NCBI GenBank assembly: GCA_026394915.1
Contig: JAPLZS010000124.1
Location: forward strand, 9,638 to 15,983
Source of the DNA: Candidatus Woesearchaeota archaeon
GTDB taxonomy: Archaea > Nanobdellota > Nanobdellia > Woesearchaeales > UBA12501
DNA length: 6,346 nt
Direction: 5' to 3'
The translations under genes and the position numbers were made by a program. Below the pieces are notes generated by a model. That model did no database searches, was not told the DNA's origin, and saw only the letters and a program-made list of their open reading frames with translations. The first letter of the stretch is position 1, and every line of letters starts with the position of its first letter. Shown piece after piece: positions 5,901 through 6,346 of this stretch.

Positions 5901-6346
5901 TATTGCGAATGCGATAGAGGAAACCAGCCAGACAACACAGCCAACTCCTATTGAAAATGTTGAAAAACCAGAGGTAGTTTATGAGAAGGTCTTTGTAAAG
6001 AAGAATGAGGAGACTTCAATACCGCTCAGGATAACGAACGCAAACCAGACAACCACGTTCAAGATAACTGTAAATGAAGAGGCGTCATGGATAACTGTCG
6101 ACCAGGATGAGATAGAGGTGAAGCCCAATGAGAATGGTGTTGTGAACATAATCGCATATCCTGATGACAGCATAGAGGATGGAGACTATAAGGTTACTGT
6201 TGAGATAAAGGTCGCTGGCCAGGAAAAGACATTCACAAAAGGATTCATAATGCAGGTGAGAAAGAACACATTCTCAGGAGCATGGTCCTATCTTGCTTAT
6301 GCAGCGGCAGGAATATTCATATTGATAATTGCATTGGTCATCATAA
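2971..6346 (+). CDS. Large Ig-repeat multi-pass surface protein (partial, at least 1125 residues, no stop in window)
   Basis: Function is unknown. The architecture resembles COG1470/NEW3-type archaeal membrane proteins (inference). A signal peptide ends near residue 26 (hydrophobic core VLLAFLLLISI, then AGFA). Five extracellular Ig-like domains lie at about 35-132, 133-236, 237-337, 338-440 and 441-547. Next come TM1 558-578, a charged cytosolic linker 580-647, TM2 648-670, an outer linker, Ig domain 6 at about 763-852, TM3 863-882, a cytosolic linker 883-932, TM4 936-956, Ig domain 7 at about 1000-1096, and TM5 from about 1105 to the window end. Cysteines are limited to domains 1-4 (C43, C45, C101, C132, C147, C149, C204, C236, C250, C337, C353, C407), suggesting disulfides. 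A conserved Trp recurs in domains 3-7 (W279, W381, W489, W795, W1040). About 14 NxS/T sequons all fall in predicted external segments. The lack of a Cys at the signal cleavage site argues against a lipoprotein. Its role could be in adhesion, the envelope or cell contact. Confidence 0.93.
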   Translation, partial: MSSKNKLFYAVLLAFLLLISIKAGFALQEDFNAYAQNQVIYTCACSSVENLITLENTGDVASVYGIKQEGTGLPYSALNPSTFGLKPGESNKVYNFITAPCDTEGKYDLTTKIDTRFGLAKEFTQTVDVRKCVNIDVIQTKIPEQVCPCTPVRYDFVVKNTGDFLEMYSVNVSPSKEYVAISDDNFILGPGQSKEIYVFINTPCGMYGDFDFYLTVDAEKSGMRAEMPLKMHVNACYDYTLYSNEKYNVCQDTKNDFPVNIANTANVANSYSLSTDSGWGFFEPTSIFIPKNQNANLSLVLYPAGIPEGEYNLKLTTVSERGQLVVDKPIDVTVTNCYSINLYVDEIPDLVSCEQYTALAHAANDGSRENQYSFSLYGENWASLGLATANIKAGEIADVPIKITAPCDNSSGLYEFTMTANITDFAEKVAQQKFSVNIIPIDIAYSVEVTGIKDAVDTDHDGGSLEFSITNTGIRGGKYNIFYNTTEGWITLDQSSVSVAPGESAPVNLVLTPLNDTPEGEYYISIMIVPEGKNVGYQKVISITLKDKTAYESIIDLWPYLLVVFAMFAILIVMIILLSRKKETKETTEEEEFWKEIEGEPSRIEQVEKKIEVPAQVQTPKIEIKKEEYTSPSPLLEIEGEETDWKKWLFVILAVLLLMGATAFGIYYFMVYQPGLNETNASEMPQETEQTHPITAPIIEESNIVPLNESIPRGPGLYTRLKSWITAEIANMTAGKEMPIEGLGDSTIYINRTGLKGYENVVEVKSYENVTIPVTIRNNYPPNIFKIKVNEDVDWIDVDKKIVEIQPNEQETLNIIVTPDAGVEKGNYKINIKIDVEGRTTPISEEIILDVNQERPFYLKYLRYILAGLAVLVLFFAIVGIRALARRSSESRLEEPLFKEQAKEIKHDTKHAKDLYKDYSETSESFEDKKDYGWLKYLLFGVFIIILLAGAIYGAKYAMQKFTPAGNAINESLVEGSIANAIEETSQTTQPTPIENVEKPEVVYEKVFVKKNEETSIPLRITNANQTTTFKITVNEEASWITVDQDEIEVKPNENGVVNIIAYPDDSIEDGDYKVTVEIKVAGQEKTFTKGFIMQVRKNTFSGAWSYLAYAAAGIFILIIALVII

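Overview
The window looks archaeal, most likely from a small-genome DPANN-type lineage (Woesearchaeota or Pacearchaeota-like; this is inference). The reasons are BRE/TATA-type promoters instead of -35/-10 boxes, AT-rich spacers, heavy use of ATA isoleucine and AGA/AGG arginine codons, an archaeal XRE-type regulator with a Cys/His tail, and a large Ig-repeat surface protein with many N-glycosylation sequons.

Left part, minus strand (positions 1-2785, read right to left): a short sulfur-transfer locus in the order HTH regulator, cysteine desulfurase (IscS/NifS), IscU scaffold, ThiI-like protein. The last three genes are packed with 1 to 4 bp between them and are probably cotranscribed. IscS would make persulfide sulfur from cysteine, IscU would assemble Fe-S clusters on it, and ThiI would normally use it for 4-thiouridine in tRNA. 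Two of the four genes are odd. The iscU reading frame is broken by an apparent internal deletion of about 25 bp that also shifts the frame. The ThiI-like protein has a good N-terminal and THUMP region but lacks the SGGxDS-type PP-loop where it should be. The regulator carries a C-terminal Cys/His cluster, which makes it a candidate metal- or Fe-S-responsive controller of the locus.

Middle (about 2777-2970): a divergent intergenic region with an archaeal promoter in each direction, three direct copies of ATTGTAAA just downstream of the predicted regulator start site, and a tandem GATTGATA repeat with nested inverted repeats between the two promoters.

Right part, plus strand (2971 to the window end): one uninterrupted, unfinished frame of at least 1125 codons for a secreted and membrane-anchored surface protein. 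It has a signal peptide, five Ig-like/NEW3-like extracellular domains, and then a repeating unit of TM, charged cytosolic linker, TM, extracellular Ig-like domain, seen twice and followed by another TM. Cysteines occur only in the first four domains, and N-glycosylation sequons occur only in predicted external segments. Its function is unknown and nothing ties it to the sulfur genes other than the shared divergent spacer.
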